A stretch of 36,774 bases of DNA from Pegethrix bostrychoides GSE-TBD4-15B (GCA_019359155.1 JAHHHV010000029.1:1-36774); one strand, 5' to 3'; positions 23,831 to 31,769 are shown, counted from the stretch's first letter. The notes: generated by a model from the letters alone, not told the origin. Program-made: numbers and translations.

Positions 23831-23957
23831 GATTTTAATCCTGCTATGGTTTTACTGAGCAGCGTTTAGATCTGTGTGCTAGGCGCTGCTTACTGTGTGG
23901 GTGTCGCAAAGATTGACAACCTCTGCGAGGGCAGAGAAGCCCCCATACTCTCTCGCT

Positions 23958-24344
23958 CTAAGCAGCCCTCCTGCCTGCGTTCAGCCGCTCGATCAGCCCA
24001 GCTCGTACATTGGGCGATAGCTTGCGAGTCTTAGCCCACTTGGAGCTACCAGGCCACTTCACCGATTTGGCAAACAGCACCAGGGAAGCATCAGTCGGGT
24101 CAGCCAATTCAGCCTCTGAGATAATCAGTCGGGCTTCTGGCTGCATGGCCTTCGCTGCTGCCCGTACTGGCTCAGCAGGCCACAATTCCACGGCATTGAT
24201 GATTGGGTCATCCATCAGTTCGGGTGCTGCTAGTGCCGATGGACTTGGGGTATGTCGAGTGACCAAGCCTGCAATGAACATCGTCGCGATGTAACCACAG
24301 CCAAGAATCACTGAGCCTTCAATCAAAACATCTATTAGTTGCAT
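23958..24344 (-). CDS. Small protein with one N-terminal membrane helix
   Basis: A 128-residue product with a hydrophobic segment (residues 8-29, IEGSVILGCGYIATMFIAGL), then a Pro/Ala-rich stretch and a basic C-terminal domain (LVLFAKSVKWPGSSKWAKTR, KLSPNVRAGLIERLNAGRRA). The tail looks like a small helical DNA- or protein-binding unit held at the membrane. The ribosome binding site is GAGGATTTTCAACT before the ATG at 24344. Function unknown. Confidence 0.6.
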   Translation of the reverse strand: MQLIDVLIEGSVILGCGYIATMFIAGLVTRHTPSPSALAAPELMDDPIINAVELWPAEPVRAAAKAMQPEARLIISEAELADPTDASLVLFAKSVKWPGSSKWAKTRKLSPNVRAGLIERLNAGRRAA

Positions 24345-24422
24345 AGTTGAAAATCCTCAAAGTGTAAATGTGTTGCAGGAAGGGCATTTGAAGCGTTCGC
24401 CTTCCACCAATGTTCTGTATCC

Positions 24423-24902
24423 CTACTCAATTCCGACTGTTATCCCAGACCGCCCTGTGACTGTTCGCCTGTTTACGTTGCGATTCTGCACTGGAGCATT
24501 TAACCAACGGTCAGACGGAGGGTCAGGCGTTACGCTGGGGCGCTTACTGACTGTCTTTAGATGCTGTTCAATCCGTTGGCTGGTGGTAGGAACTCGCTGC
24601 GCCATCTCCCAAGCCAAACTTTCCACTGCATCGTGGCTGACCTTGACCTCAAATAGAGTCGCCAGACGCTTGCCAGTCCGCACCTGAATCCGCGCTTTGG
24701 GATAGCGGCGGCGCACTGAATCAGCAAACGCCTGAGCATCATCGAAGCCATCAAAGCCGAAGTAACCAGCCTTGACCCGTGCCATCCGGCCACCCCGGCC
24801 AGCTCTCAGCAATGTCTGGGTGATGAGGGCAACGCGAGCGCAGAGATTGATTTGAAAGTGACGATCGCCTAATTGCTGAACTCGAACTCTGACCCGTTGC
24901 AT
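24423..24902 (-). CDS. Hypothetical basic protein
   Basis: A 159-residue product from the ATG at 24902 (ribosome binding site AAGGATTTTAGCTT). The N-terminal half is beta-rich (MQRVRVRVQQLGDRHFQINL), then GYFGFDGFDDAQAFADSVRR, RYPKARIQVRTGKRLATLFE. The C-terminal half is basic and probably disordered (PSVTPDPPSDRWLNAP ...). The FDGFDDAQAFADSVRRRYP segment looks like a small alpha/beta module. No family recognised. It begins the left minus-strand run and faces the RHH gene across a 300-bp divergent region. Confidence 0.55.
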   Translation of the reverse strand: MQRVRVRVQQLGDRHFQINLCARVALITQTLLRAGRGGRMARVKAGYFGFDGFDDAQAFADSVRRRYPKARIQVRTGKRLATLFEVKVSHDAVESLAWEMAQRVPTTSQRIEQHLKTVSKRPSVTPDPPSDRWLNAPVQNRNVNRRTVTGRSGITVGIE

Positions 24903-25054
24903 AAGCTAAAATCCTTGTAGCTCTTGTGGGCTGAGAGGCGAGTAACTTTGGTCGGTGGATCGCCTCTCTTGTGTCTGGGCTTCCTCTGGCTGCCTACTGG
25001 CGGCGGGGACTTTCGGGAGCCGACCGCTCGACTCGCGCCCATGTCTCTAATATA

Positions 25055-25135
25055 AATCAAGTGATGTCACATTGCAATCATTTAATCATCACTTGATTCT
25101 ATGGGATTAGCCTCTATCCATCAGTTCAAGTGATG
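25055..25135. promoter_or_regulatory. Operator-like inverted repeat before the RHH gene
   Basis: AATCAAGTGATG (25055-25066) and CATCACTTGATT (25087-25098) are perfect 12-bp inverted repeats with a 20-bp spacer. A third site, TTCAAGTGATG, follows at 25125-25135. They lie 70-150 bp upstream of the RHH gene at 25205. RHH proteins typically bind short repeated half-sites and repress their own promoter, so autoregulation is a natural inference. Confidence 0.6.
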
Positions 25136-25204
25136 GCATATATGCACTTATTGATAGCGCTTGTCGTTATAATGATGGCGAAGTTGCATAATGATGGAGG
25201 TGTT

Positions 25205-25438
25205 ATGGTTCAATGTTTGACCGTGGCTAAAGGGCAGCGCTTTACTTTCACAATTGAGCCGGACTTGATCGAGCCGTTGAAGCAGCAGGCTGCCCGTGAG
25301 CGTCGGTCTATTGGTTCGCTGCTGAACTGGCTGGCTGCGAGGTATTTGGAAGAGCAGCAGGGTATTGCCGTCGAGCCGACTGTGCAGCATGGCGGTGATC
25401 GGAAGTCTGGGACAGGCAAAGCGGATGTTGATGACTGA
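25205..25438 (+). CDS. Ribbon-helix-helix transcriptional regulator
   Basis: The ATG at 25205 is preceded by GGAGGTGTT, the best ribosome binding site in the area; the frame extends upstream to 25130 but without such a site. The 77-residue product has an RHH core: strand RFTFTIEPDLIEPLKQQAAR, then ERRSIGSLLNWLAARYLEEQ, followed by an acidic and basic polar tail. RHH (CopG/Arc) proteins bind DNA as dimers through the strand and often control plasmid copy number or small operons. The upstream inverted repeat is its likely operator. Confidence 0.75.
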   Translation: MVQCLTVAKGQRFTFTIEPDLIEPLKQQAARERRSIGSLLNWLAARYLEEQQGIAVEPTVQHGGDRKSGTGKADVDD

Positions 25439-25494
25439 CTTGCCGATTCGGGAACTATAGCCGCGCATGGTAAATGCAACCCTGATCTTGAATT

Positions 25495-25526
25495 AACGCC
25501 CTGGTCTATTCGGCTGGGGCGTTTTT
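25495..25526 (+). terminator. Factor-independent terminator
   Basis: AACGCCC (25495-25501) pairs with GGGCGTT (25517-25523), and the stem runs into TTTTT. It lies between the RHH gene and the next plus-strand gene and probably ends the RHH transcript. Confidence 0.7.
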
Positions 25527-25632
25527 GTGGTGATGGAGCGGTTCGTGCTAGCCTAGCTGCTGTTTGTCGTGCCAGTTGAGCGGCTTTGATGGTGATGGCG
25601 GTGCTTGCAATCCTGACTTTGTGGGGGGCAAA

Positions 25633-25908
25633 ATGCCTATATTTTACGGGTCTAGCAGTTCAGCGCTGTCGGCTCCGATGGTAAGACGGCAGTCCGCCAG
25701 CATCCCTGCAATTAATTCGTCTACTGTGCTAGTCAGCATTCAAGAAGCAAGCAGGCTCTTGCAGGCTGAGCGCGGATGGGATATATCCCCTAAAACGATT
25801 CGTGAGTATTGCCGCTCTGGGAAATGGGAGCAAGGCTATCAATGGGTGAAGCCTGGGAAGCAATACCTGATCAGTATGGCGGCTGTCTATGCTTGGATGG
25901 TGCGGTGA
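25633..25908 (+). CDS. Excisionase-like HTH protein
   Basis: From the ATG at 25633 (GTGGGGGG upstream) the product is 91 residues. After a Ser-rich front it has VSIQEASRLLQAERGWDISP, KTIREYCRSGKWEQGYQWVK, PGKQYLISMAAVYAWM. The order of an HTH helix pair, an arginine-glutamate turn and a wing (QYLI) is that of MerR-like excisionase/Xis-type winged helix proteins. Such proteins bend DNA to direct integrase reactions or regulate transcription. No integrase is visible in this window. A TTG at 25564 is an unlikely earlier start. Confidence 0.65.
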   Translation: MPIFYGSSSSALSAPMVRRQSASIPAINSSTVLVSIQEASRLLQAERGWDISPKTIREYCRSGKWEQGYQWVKPGKQYLISMAAVYAWMVR

Positions 25909-25990
25909 TCGCTTTGTCTACCGCTGCCGCTGACCCTCTAATCGCGGCCTGATGGTTTTGGTATGATGGCAGCACCACGAGGGATGAGCC

Positions 25991-26341
25991 ATGACCACTG
26001 AATTAGAGCAGAGGGTATCGAGCATCGAGGGCACTTTGGATCGGCTGGCTCGGCTGCAAGAACAGAACCAGATGCAGCTAAATGAAACCAGCACCCGGCT
26101 GCACCAGCTCACAATGCGGGTTGATTCATTCGTGTTCGAGTCGCAGCGGCTATTTGCCAGACTGGGAGAGCGAGCAGAGAGCAATACTGCGGCGGTGGAT
26201 TCACTCAGAGAGTCAGTAACTCGCCTCACCCAGACTGCTGAAGCAGACCGCACCCAGAGCCGCGCTACTACTGAACGGATGGACTCGATGATCAGCCGCC
26301 TAGATCGGCTAGTCGATTACCTGATGCAGCAAGGCACCTAG
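25991..26341 (+). CDS. Coiled-coil protein
   Basis: A 116-residue product from the ATG at 25991 with GAGGG 8 nt upstream. It is almost entirely heptad-repeat helix: LEQRVSSIEGTLDRLARLQE, STRLHQLTMRVDSFVFESQR, RMDSMISRLDRLVDYLMQQ. Such short all-coil proteins oligomerise; a role as a scaffold or adaptor is possible. No catalytic motif. It is convergent with the small gene 26398-26553. Confidence 0.6.
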   Translation: MTTELEQRVSSIEGTLDRLARLQEQNQMQLNETSTRLHQLTMRVDSFVFESQRLFARLGERAESNTAAVDSLRESVTRLTQTAEADRTQSRATTERMDSMISRLDRLVDYLMQQGT

Positions 26342-26349
26342 ACTACTCC

Positions 26350-26376
26350 CAGCAAAACATCCCCTGCTGAGTTTTA
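26350..26376. terminator. Weak hairpin between convergent genes
   Basis: CAGCA and TGCTG can pair around AAACATCCCC, and AGTTTTA follows on the plus strand. The stem is short, so this is only a possible terminator for the coiled-coil gene ending at 26341. Confidence 0.3.
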
Positions 26377-26397
26377 GACGACGCAGCGAGGGTTAAG

Positions 26398-26553
26398 TCA
26401 CTCAGCCTTGAGCAATGCCTTGATTTCAGGCCACAACCTGTCCGGGTTGGCTAATAAAAGCTGTTCAACTCGGCGCAGGCGTTCTAGTTCTGCTTGCTCC
26501 GCTTTGTAGCGATCAGCGACCGCGTTAAGAATTTGCAGTGGTGTTTCATTCAT
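26398..26553 (-). CDS. Small helical protein, 51 residues
   Basis: Read from the ATG at 26553 it gives MNETPLQILNAVADRYKAEQ, AELERLRRVEQLLLANPDRL, WPEIKALLKAE. It is strongly helical with a leucine-rich face, and ends just before the convergent coiled-coil gene. It is shorter than most annotation cut-offs, but its composition and position in a minus-strand run support it. Function unknown. Confidence 0.55.
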   Translation of the reverse strand: MNETPLQILNAVADRYKAEQAELERLRRVEQLLLANPDRLWPEIKALLKAE

Positions 26554-26613
26554 GATTGCGCTTCAAAAGTGATCAGAAGTTTTCCTCAAGGACTTAGCAC
26601 AGTCAACTGCTAT

Positions 26614-26940
26614 CTAAGCGGCTAGCACCTCAACTGCTGCCACAGCGCCCAGCAGTGTCAGCTCATCCTCATTAAAGCACTCCAGCTCCCATCGGGACTG
26701 TGCTGTGGCAGCTTCAGCGGCAGACATCTCGAAATCACCGTCCACTAGATAGTGCCAGCCAGCGGAGGCATTGAAGAACTCAGCATAGCTTTCAGGCGTA
26801 TAGTTCATCCCGACAATCACAGCTCGCTCTGGCCGGGGGATCTGAAATAACTTGCCGTGCAATATAACCGGCTTTGAAGGTTGGACACTGACTTCTTGAA
26901 ACAGTTGAAACTTGGGAGCGGGCACAGATTGCAGTTGCAT
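26614..26940 (-). CDS. Single-copy version of a repeated SH3-like domain
   Basis: A 108-residue product from the ATG at 26940 (GAGG 8 nt upstream). It has the sequence PKFQLFQEVSV, then GKLFQIPRPERAVIVGMNYT, then GWHYLVDGDFEMSAAEAATA and ECFNEDELTLLG. This is the same about 70-residue domain seen twice in the next gene upstream (26988-27488): a FQL-x-x-x-V strand, a hydrophobic I-V-x-GM strand, W-x-Y-x-V and an acidic E-D-E-L end. The fold looks like a small beta barrel (SH3 or KOW-like). Function unknown. Confidence 0.6.
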   Translation of the reverse strand: MQLQSVPAPKFQLFQEVSVQPSKPVILHGKLFQIPRPERAVIVGMNYTPESYAEFFNASAGWHYLVDGDFEMSAAEAATAQSRWELECFNEDELTLLGAVAAVEVLAA

Positions 26941-26987
26941 GATTGACCTCTGGGGAAAATTGCGACTAGAGAGGCGAACGTCAAAAG

Positions 26988-27488
26988 CTAGGCGGCTTGA
27001 TGCTGGCTGGGCTGGGACTGCTGGATTTCGTCGGCGCAGAAGTATTCGCCTTGGCTGATGCCTACGCCAAAGACACTGTATTGCCAGTCTTCGGCATCAG
27101 CGGGGTGAGCCATCTCAACCCCGCTGATAAAGCCCTGCTCGCCTGTGTAGAGCCTCACTGAATCGAATAGCTGAAACTCTGGCTGCTTAACTATCGGCTT
27201 GCGAACTGCACCTATTTCAATTGGCTGCAAGTCATGCCCAGCATGACTACACGAACTATCAACGCCTTCGCCGTGAAGGAAATAAGCCCAGTAGCAACAA
27301 GTTGGCTCAACCATCAAACTGACCCCTGTGACGATTGCACTCTTGCCGCTCTCGCGGCCTCGAAGAATTGCGACCGAATCGAGCAGCTGGAATTTGGGTT
27401 GTTCAATCGCCAGAGTCAGTGTGGCAATCGTTGCGCTGGTGGGAGCGCGGTTCAGTACCGCTGTGTTTGCCTCGTTGATGTCGAGCAT
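26988..27488 (-). CDS. Protein with two copies of an SH3-like domain
   Basis: A 166-residue product from the ATG at 27488 (AAGGATAACGAATC before it). Domain 1 (about 30-90): PKFQLLDSVAILRGRESGKS, AIVTGVSL, YWAYFLHGEGVDSS. Domain 2 (about 98-155): PEFQLFDSVRLYTGEQGFIS, GVEMAHP, WQYSVFGVGISQGEYFCADE. Both share FQL-x-DSV, a glycine-turn strand and a W-x-Y strand. I infer a beta-barrel pair of the KOW/SH3 sort, as often seen in phage- or plasmid-borne adaptor proteins. It forms a pair with 26614-26940. Confidence 0.6.
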   Translation of the reverse strand: MLDINEANTAVLNRAPTSATIATLTLAIEQPKFQLLDSVAILRGRESGKSAIVTGVSLMVEPTCCYWAYFLHGEGVDSSCSHAGHDLQPIEIGAVRKPIVKQPEFQLFDSVRLYTGEQGFISGVEMAHPADAEDWQYSVFGVGISQGEYFCADEIQQSQPSQHQAA

Positions 27489-27521
27489 GATTCGTTATCC
27501 TTTTGATATGTATATGTTTCT

Positions 27522-27545
27522 ACTGGGAGTGTTCACGCTCCCAGT
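27522..27545. terminator. Strong hairpin between two minus-strand genes
   Basis: ACTGGGAG (27522-27529) and CTCCCAGT (27538-27545) pair perfectly, and two more pairs extend to a TTCA loop. On the plus strand TTTTG follows; on the minus strand the hairpin has no T-tract, although the flanking genes run that way. It may cut down read-through or protect an mRNA end between 27553 and 27488. Confidence 0.55.
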
Positions 27546-27552
27546 TTTGTCC

Positions 27553-28578
27553 TCACTTGAGGAACTTCAGAACCTTGCAGAGATTTTGTTCGGTTTGGCT
27601 GTAGGATGCACCGCCAGCAGTTTGAGTGCAGAATGTTTGCCACGCTTGCCGAGTTGTTGGGTTGAACTGCTTGACTTGATCGACAGTCGATTGCAGTGTC
27701 GGATCGTAAACCATTGGAATTGGGGCAGTGGTTGGTGAGTCGATACTGACAACCGGGGCAGTCAGAACTTGTGGATGCTTCAGCCAGCCTGATAAAAACA
27801 TCCCGCCGACCCCAAGCGTGATCACAAAAACCGTCGCAATCGATGTCAAAGCCGAAAACATTTGCCGCTCCTCCATAGATGGATAGTTTGTGAGCTGTGG
27901 CTGATATTGCCGTTCCAACCTTGGAGCAGGCGCAACCGTCACAGGCTCAAAGTGGACTCTCGTTCGGTGAACACGATGCTGCCGTGGCTTCTTTCTTTTT
28001 AAGCCAGCAAAGATAGGCTCGAACATCGAATCCAGTTCGGGCTTGAGGGTTGAATCTACTGGGGGTAGCTTAGTATCCTGTTGCCGTCTCCGGTTTTGCT
28101 CGGCATTCCAGTCCATAATTTCGGCCAGAGTGCGCTCGAACTCTGCTTCGAGGGATTGTCTTGGGGCTGACTCCCAGGCTGAAATTGAGGCATCCAGCAC
28201 CCGCTCAAGCTCAGCGAGTGACGCCTGCTGCGCTCGCTCAAATTGCAGCATCGCTGTGCCAACTGCCTCAATTTCAGCCACTGCTTCAGCTTGGCTTTGC
28301 TCGATAAGTGCCCGCGCTGCCCGAGCCTCTGCCAAACTGGCCTCAGCTTCAGCCTTGGATTTTCCAAGTTCAGCTACTTGCTCATTGAGTGTCTTAGCCT
28401 GCTCTCGATTGAGTTTAGTTAGATCGCTCAGCCGCTTCTTGAGCTTCAAAGTGAACTCAACCATCTGGCGATTTCCCTGGCATGGGTCGCTAGCTGTAGC
28501 CTGCTGGAGTAGGCTTTGTAGTTGTTCGACTCCCAGTGTCGAAATATTCTGGGTGGGATCTATCAGGGCAATCTTCAT
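27553..28578 (-). CDS. Long coiled-coil protein with a C-terminal membrane segment
   Basis: The product has 341 residues from the ATG at 28578. Residues 40-170 are coiled coil (LNREQAKTLNEQVAELGKSK, AEAEASLAEARAARALIEQS). A basic stretch (KRKKPRQHRVHRTRVHF) precedes a transmembrane helix near 245-268 (FSALTSIATVFVITLGVGGM). An outer part (about 275-341) follows, with two cysteines near CTQTAGG and LCKVL. It could anchor a rod to the membrane, for example in conjugation, plasmid positioning or the tail-like machine. No Shine-Dalgarno sequence is obvious. Confidence 0.6.
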   Translation of the reverse strand: MKIALIDPTQNISTLGVEQLQSLLQQATASDPCQGNRQMVEFTLKLKKRLSDLTKLNREQAKTLNEQVAELGKSKAEAEASLAEARAARALIEQSQAEAVAEIEAVGTAMLQFERAQQASLAELERVLDASISAWESAPRQSLEAEFERTLAEIMDWNAEQNRRRQQDTKLPPVDSTLKPELDSMFEPIFAGLKRKKPRQHRVHRTRVHFEPVTVAPAPRLERQYQPQLTNYPSMEERQMFSALTSIATVFVITLGVGGMFLSGWLKHPQVLTAPVVSIDSPTTAPIPMVYDPTLQSTVDQVKQFNPTTRQAWQTFCTQTAGGASYSQTEQNLCKVLKFLK

Positions 28579-28614
28579 AACCAAAAAACAACTCGGTAAC
28601 GATTTCAGGAGATG

Positions 28615-29271
28615 TCAGGCAGCATTCAGTCCAGCGATTAGCTGATCAAGCGAGTCGTCACTTTCCCAACTTTGGATCAGCTCATCCATATCAGCGCCGG
28701 TCATAATTTGCATGACAGCATCAGTGGCCTGAATAGCGGTGATGGCATCGGCAACGGCAAATCCAAACTCTGATCGGCTTTGCTCAAAATCTTCAACGCT
28801 GGTCGAGATGGCATCAGCGGCAGCTCGACTCAACTTTGAGACTTGCTTCAGTCGGGCATCCAGAGCGACGGTTAGCTTGACCTGCTTGGCATTGAGCGGC
28901 ATGGCATCGCCCATCTGCTTCAGTGCAGTCGTCCATTGCAGGACTTCAGCCTCATCCATCTGCCTGACGGCTCGCAGTGTGGGCATCGCCACAGATACAG
29001 GCTCAGCCGTCGCCAACTGGACTGACTGACTACGCTTGCCCTCGACCTTTTGAATCTGCCCTGCGGCTGGCTCAGTGGACGGCGCAGACTTGGACAGCTT
29101 GCCGCCGCCGCGAGTTTTGCGACCGCTGCTACCGCCACCCATTTCAGCGACTAGGGTATCGATGTCTGCTTCGCCAATGAACTCAGCAGATCCAAAACGC
29201 TCAGTAATCTCAGCCTCGGTAATCGCTGCGCCACGCTGGGCGAATCGTTCAATCAGCTCGTTTATTTCCAT
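28615..29271 (-). CDS. Hypothetical protein, helical
   Basis: A 218-residue product from the ATG at 29271 (AAGGAG 8 nt upstream). Residues 1-50 look like a small helical domain (INELIERFAQRGAAITEAEI, TERFGSAEFIGEADIDTLVA). A Gly/Lys/Arg-rich linker follows (GGGSSGRKTRGGGKLSK), then helices to the end (VEDFEQSRSEFGFAVADAIT). No family recognised. It is probably in an operon with the neighbours on either side, which have similar ribosome binding sites. Confidence 0.55.
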   Translation of the reverse strand: MEINELIERFAQRGAAITEAEITERFGSAEFIGEADIDTLVAEMGGGSSGRKTRGGGKLSKSAPSTEPAAGQIQKVEGKRSQSVQLATAEPVSVAMPTLRAVRQMDEAEVLQWTTALKQMGDAMPLNAKQVKLTVALDARLKQVSKLSRAAADAISTSVEDFEQSRSEFGFAVADAITAIQATDAVMQIMTGADMDELIQSWESDDSLDQLIAGLNAA

Positions 29272-29305
29272 TGGTGAACTCCTTAAATGGTGTGAATGGG
29301 GCAGG

Positions 29306-29881
29306 TTAAGCCGAGCGCATATTCAGCCGATCGCTCTCCCGCTTCCTGCGGTTGTGTTCAGCCAGCCTATTCCCTGCTGCAACAGACCGCTGTAGCTTCT
29401 CAGCTCGCAGCCGAGCGCGATGATTGACCAGCTGGCGAATCTCTGCTGCGGTGTACCGCTCAAACTGATGCAGGCCACGGCCTAAAACCTTCTGGCAATA
29501 CCGCGCCAACGTAGACTCTGGTATCTCTAGGCGATAGTCGTCATAAATCCTTTGGCGCAAATCACACCCCAGACTGTCAAACTTCGGTTGCCGAACTGGG
29601 TCAGAAGAAATCAGGCCAGGAAAGAACGTTCTGGGGTCTTTGCCCTTGCGAGCCAGAAACTCTAGCACCATAACCAAAGTGATTCGCTTGGTGGGATACT
29701 GCCGCCTGATCGCCGCATAAGCCCAAAGTTTCACCCATTGCTCTTGGCTGCAAGTTGACTGAAATGGCTGGATACCGACGAACCGCTTCATCTGCCGGAA
29801 GGTCTCACGATTCAAACCCCCCAACGTCAAAAGCAAATCATTGTGGATCGCTTCGATCTCGTAAATTAATTTGTCCTCCAC
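29306..29881 (-). CDS. Hypothetical basic protein
   Basis: A 191-residue product with a GTG start at 29881, preceded by AAAAAAGGAGTTTTTT, a strong Shine-Dalgarno sequence that fixes the start. It is helical and basic (EIEAIHNDLLLTLGGLNRET, VKLWAYAAIRRQYPTKRITL, RRKRESDRLNM). Its N-terminal 150 residues could be a compact DNA-binding unit. No known motif. It is the first gene of the right minus-strand run and is divergent from 30132. Confidence 0.55.
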   Translation of the reverse strand: MEDKLIYEIEAIHNDLLLTLGGLNRETFRQMKRFVGIQPFQSTCSQEQWVKLWAYAAIRRQYPTKRITLVMVLEFLARKGKDPRTFFPGLISSDPVRQPKFDSLGCDLRQRIYDDYRLEIPESTLARYCQKVLGRGLHQFERYTAAEIRQLVNHRARLRAEKLQRSVAAGNRLAEHNRRKRESDRLNMRSA

Positions 29882-29976
29882 AAAAAACTCCTTTTTTCAA
29901 ACTGGTGAGACTAGAGTGCTTAGGAACTGAGAGTGCTAGCGATCAAACCCGCATTACTCCATCTCTTGTATGCACG

Positions 29977-30011
29977 GTGCAATAGCTGTCTATTGGTGAG
30001 TGCAATAGCTG
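29977..30011. repeat. 12-bp direct repeat GTGCAATAGCTG
   Basis: GTGCAATAGCTG occurs at 29977-29988 and 30000-30011; starts are 23 bp apart. It lies in the divergent promoter region between 29881 and 30132 and is a candidate operator. Confidence 0.5.
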
Positions 30012-30060
30012 AATGCTGCTCTTGTTTGAACTTAGATTCACTCTTGCAGCTATGCTAGCA

Positions 30061-30100
30061 TAAAAGAATCTAAAAGAATCTAGTAGAAGCAAAAAGAATC
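30061..30100. repeat. Four 10-bp units in tandem (TAAAAGAATC type)
   Basis: TAAAAGAATC at 30061 and 30071 is followed by the degenerate TAGTAGAAGC at 30081 and AAAAAGAATC at 30091. The exact 10-bp period puts all units on one face of the helix. The array ends 31 bp before the start codon at 30132, in the position of an operator or iteron set for that operon. Confidence 0.6.
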
Positions 30101-30131
30101 TATCAGCCTTATAGTCAGTGAGGGAATTAGG

Positions 30132-30533
30132 ATGGGGAATAGAGTTGAAGAGTTGAAACCCGTGGCGCAGAAGGATCGGATATCGGTAGACATTGCAGAC
30201 CTGAAGCAGAGGATCGAGTCATGTCGGGATGATGCCGCATGGGGCGAGCTGCCTTTGACAGGCAAGGTTCGGACGCTGGTTATAGAGCGGATGAACTATT
30301 TAGAACGGGCGAAGTCTGGCGGCGAGGTTGCGCTGTCCAGTTCGGATGCTGAAACCTTGCAGTTACTCATCGGCTTTTTGAACTGCCTGCTGGATACCCA
30401 CGACCGGGACGGTTACTCACTCTCAGAGATAGCTGAAGCGTTGGGGCGTGACGATAAGGGAGCTTCGCTCATTGCGCTGATCTCTAAGTTGCAAAACGGT
30501 GATGCCGCAAAAAAGGGAGTCCCTCAGCCATGA
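30132..30533 (+). CDS. Putative DNA-binding regulator
   Basis: A 133-residue product from the ATG at 30132, preceded by GAGGGAATTAG. The N-terminal half (RISVDIADLKQRIESC ... LPLTGKVRTLVIERMNYLER) has a strand-then-helix look. A C-terminal helix-turn-helix-like part (GYSLSEIAEALGRDDKGASL) follows. A DNA-binding role is likely, and the 10-bp array just upstream is a natural target. The stop overlaps the start of the next gene by 4 bp (ATGA), so the two are translationally coupled. Confidence 0.6.
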   Translation: MGNRVEELKPVAQKDRISVDIADLKQRIESCRDDAAWGELPLTGKVRTLVIERMNYLERAKSGGEVALSSSDAETLQLLIGFLNCLLDTHDRDGYSLSEIAEALGRDDKGASLIALISKLQNGDAAKKGVPQP

Positions 30534-31231
30534 ACCGGAGAGTAGAGAACTTGGTAAGCATCAACCATCTGGCGGCCAGCACAATTTTCACCAGCACAGG
30601 GCTAGCGTGGCGATTCCCTACTGTGGAAGCAGCGCGGCAGCATCTGCGGAAGTATGAAAAGCTGATCGCTCATTGGGCGGCTTCACTGGGGGCGAGCGAT
30701 GCGGTGGTGGGCGGCGGTGGTAAAGAGTGGCCTGTACTGCCCCACCTGTCGCCAGACCTCAGCCCAGAAGTCAGCCCTATTGCGGCGGCTCCTACATTCA
30801 AAGCCGACGGCGATCTGTTAATTGCCCAGCACTGGCTGAACGCTCCGCTGCTCGATGCTTTGATGGAACTGCGGCAGACACCCGGCATTGCTGGGCTGGT
30901 CAACTGGCAGAGCCAGAAGCAAGTTGTTTTGACCCAAGCCTGCGAGGAGCTGACGCTAGGCGAACAGCTTTCAGACAGCCTGAAATATAGCCGCAGCGAC
31001 TACTGGCACCGCCCAGATTTTGAGCGCTTTGAGCGGGAATGCCGCCAAGCTTTGAACCAGGATGGCAGTAATATCATCGAGTTTCGCTACCAAGCTTTTG
31101 ACCCTAAAAGCGGCGGCAGATGGAGAGACATTGTTGCCAGCTACAGGTTCATCGATGCGGGGCATCTGGGCTTATTCCAACTGGCTCGGAACCTCAGCTA
31201 TCGGCCAATCGAGTCGCCAGTGACAGCCTGA
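30530..31231 (+). CDS. PAS-domain protein
   Basis: A 233-residue product. The N-terminal third is helical (RFPTVEAARQHLRKYEKLIA). A Pro-rich linker follows, then a PAS-like domain at about 95-225: GIAGLVNWQSQKQVVLTQAC, SRSDYWHRPDFERFERECRQ, ALNQDGSNIIEFRYQAFDP, WRDIVASYRFID, LFQLARNLSYRPIES. The SDYW, IEFRY and W-R-x-x-x-x-SYR-x-ID elements are those of a cyanobacterial PAS variant. No output domain is attached, so it probably acts with the coupled upstream regulator. A decayed copy of its tail is at 31770-31862. Confidence 0.65.
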   Translation: MNRRVENLVSINHLAASTIFTSTGLAWRFPTVEAARQHLRKYEKLIAHWAASLGASDAVVGGGGKEWPVLPHLSPDLSPEVSPIAAAPTFKADGDLLIAQHWLNAPLLDALMELRQTPGIAGLVNWQSQKQVVLTQACEELTLGEQLSDSLKYSRSDYWHRPDFERFERECRQALNQDGSNIIEFRYQAFDPKSGGRWRDIVASYRFIDAGHLGLFQLARNLSYRPIESPVTA

Positions 31232-31324
31232 CACGCGCATTAGGGGCTGGAGAGGTTTTGAGTTTTGAGCCTGCGGCAAGAGAGCCACATGTAAGAATCA
31301 GATCGTTGATTTCTGCGCGTGGCC

Positions 31325-31624
31325 ATGGAAGTTTATCTGAAGCTGACTTTTGACGAGCTAAGGCGATTGCTGGATTTTCTGAAGGCAACGGATGGAGCGG
31401 AATCGGCATGGGCTGCGGGTATTTTGTTCGAGCGCTCAGCCGAGGCTGTGCGAGGCGAATTTCAGTTTGTTGCTCGGCTTGGGCTGCATTTCTATCCAGA
31501 GTTTCAGCAGTTTCGAGCAGCTTCAGAGCCGGAAGCTGAGCGCGAGGTTGCCGAGAGTAAGCAGATTTTTGGTGAAGCTTTTGAGGCTGAGTTATTGGAT
31601 TTTGCCAGACGGCAGACTGAGTGA
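31325..31624 (+). CDS. Hypothetical helical protein
   Basis: A 99-residue product from the ATG at 31325; a GTG two codons upstream is equally possible. It is mostly helical (EVYLKLTFDELRRLLDFLKA, PEAEREVAESKQIFGEAFEA). No motif known. It follows the PAS gene by 93 bp on the same strand. Confidence 0.5.
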   Translation: MEVYLKLTFDELRRLLDFLKATDGAESAWAAGILFERSAEAVRGEFQFVARLGLHFYPEFQQFRAASEPEAEREVAESKQIFGEAFEAELLDFARRQTE

Positions 31625-31769
31625 TCGGGGTGCAGGGGGACAAACGAACCACTGCGGGCGATGAGCCGCCCAAGACACAGGAATAACCGGTGGACATCTT
31701 GCAGCGCAACGCATCCACCAAAGCACTCGAAACATGCTGTACACAGCTGTAGACAGCAAGCTCCAGTGA

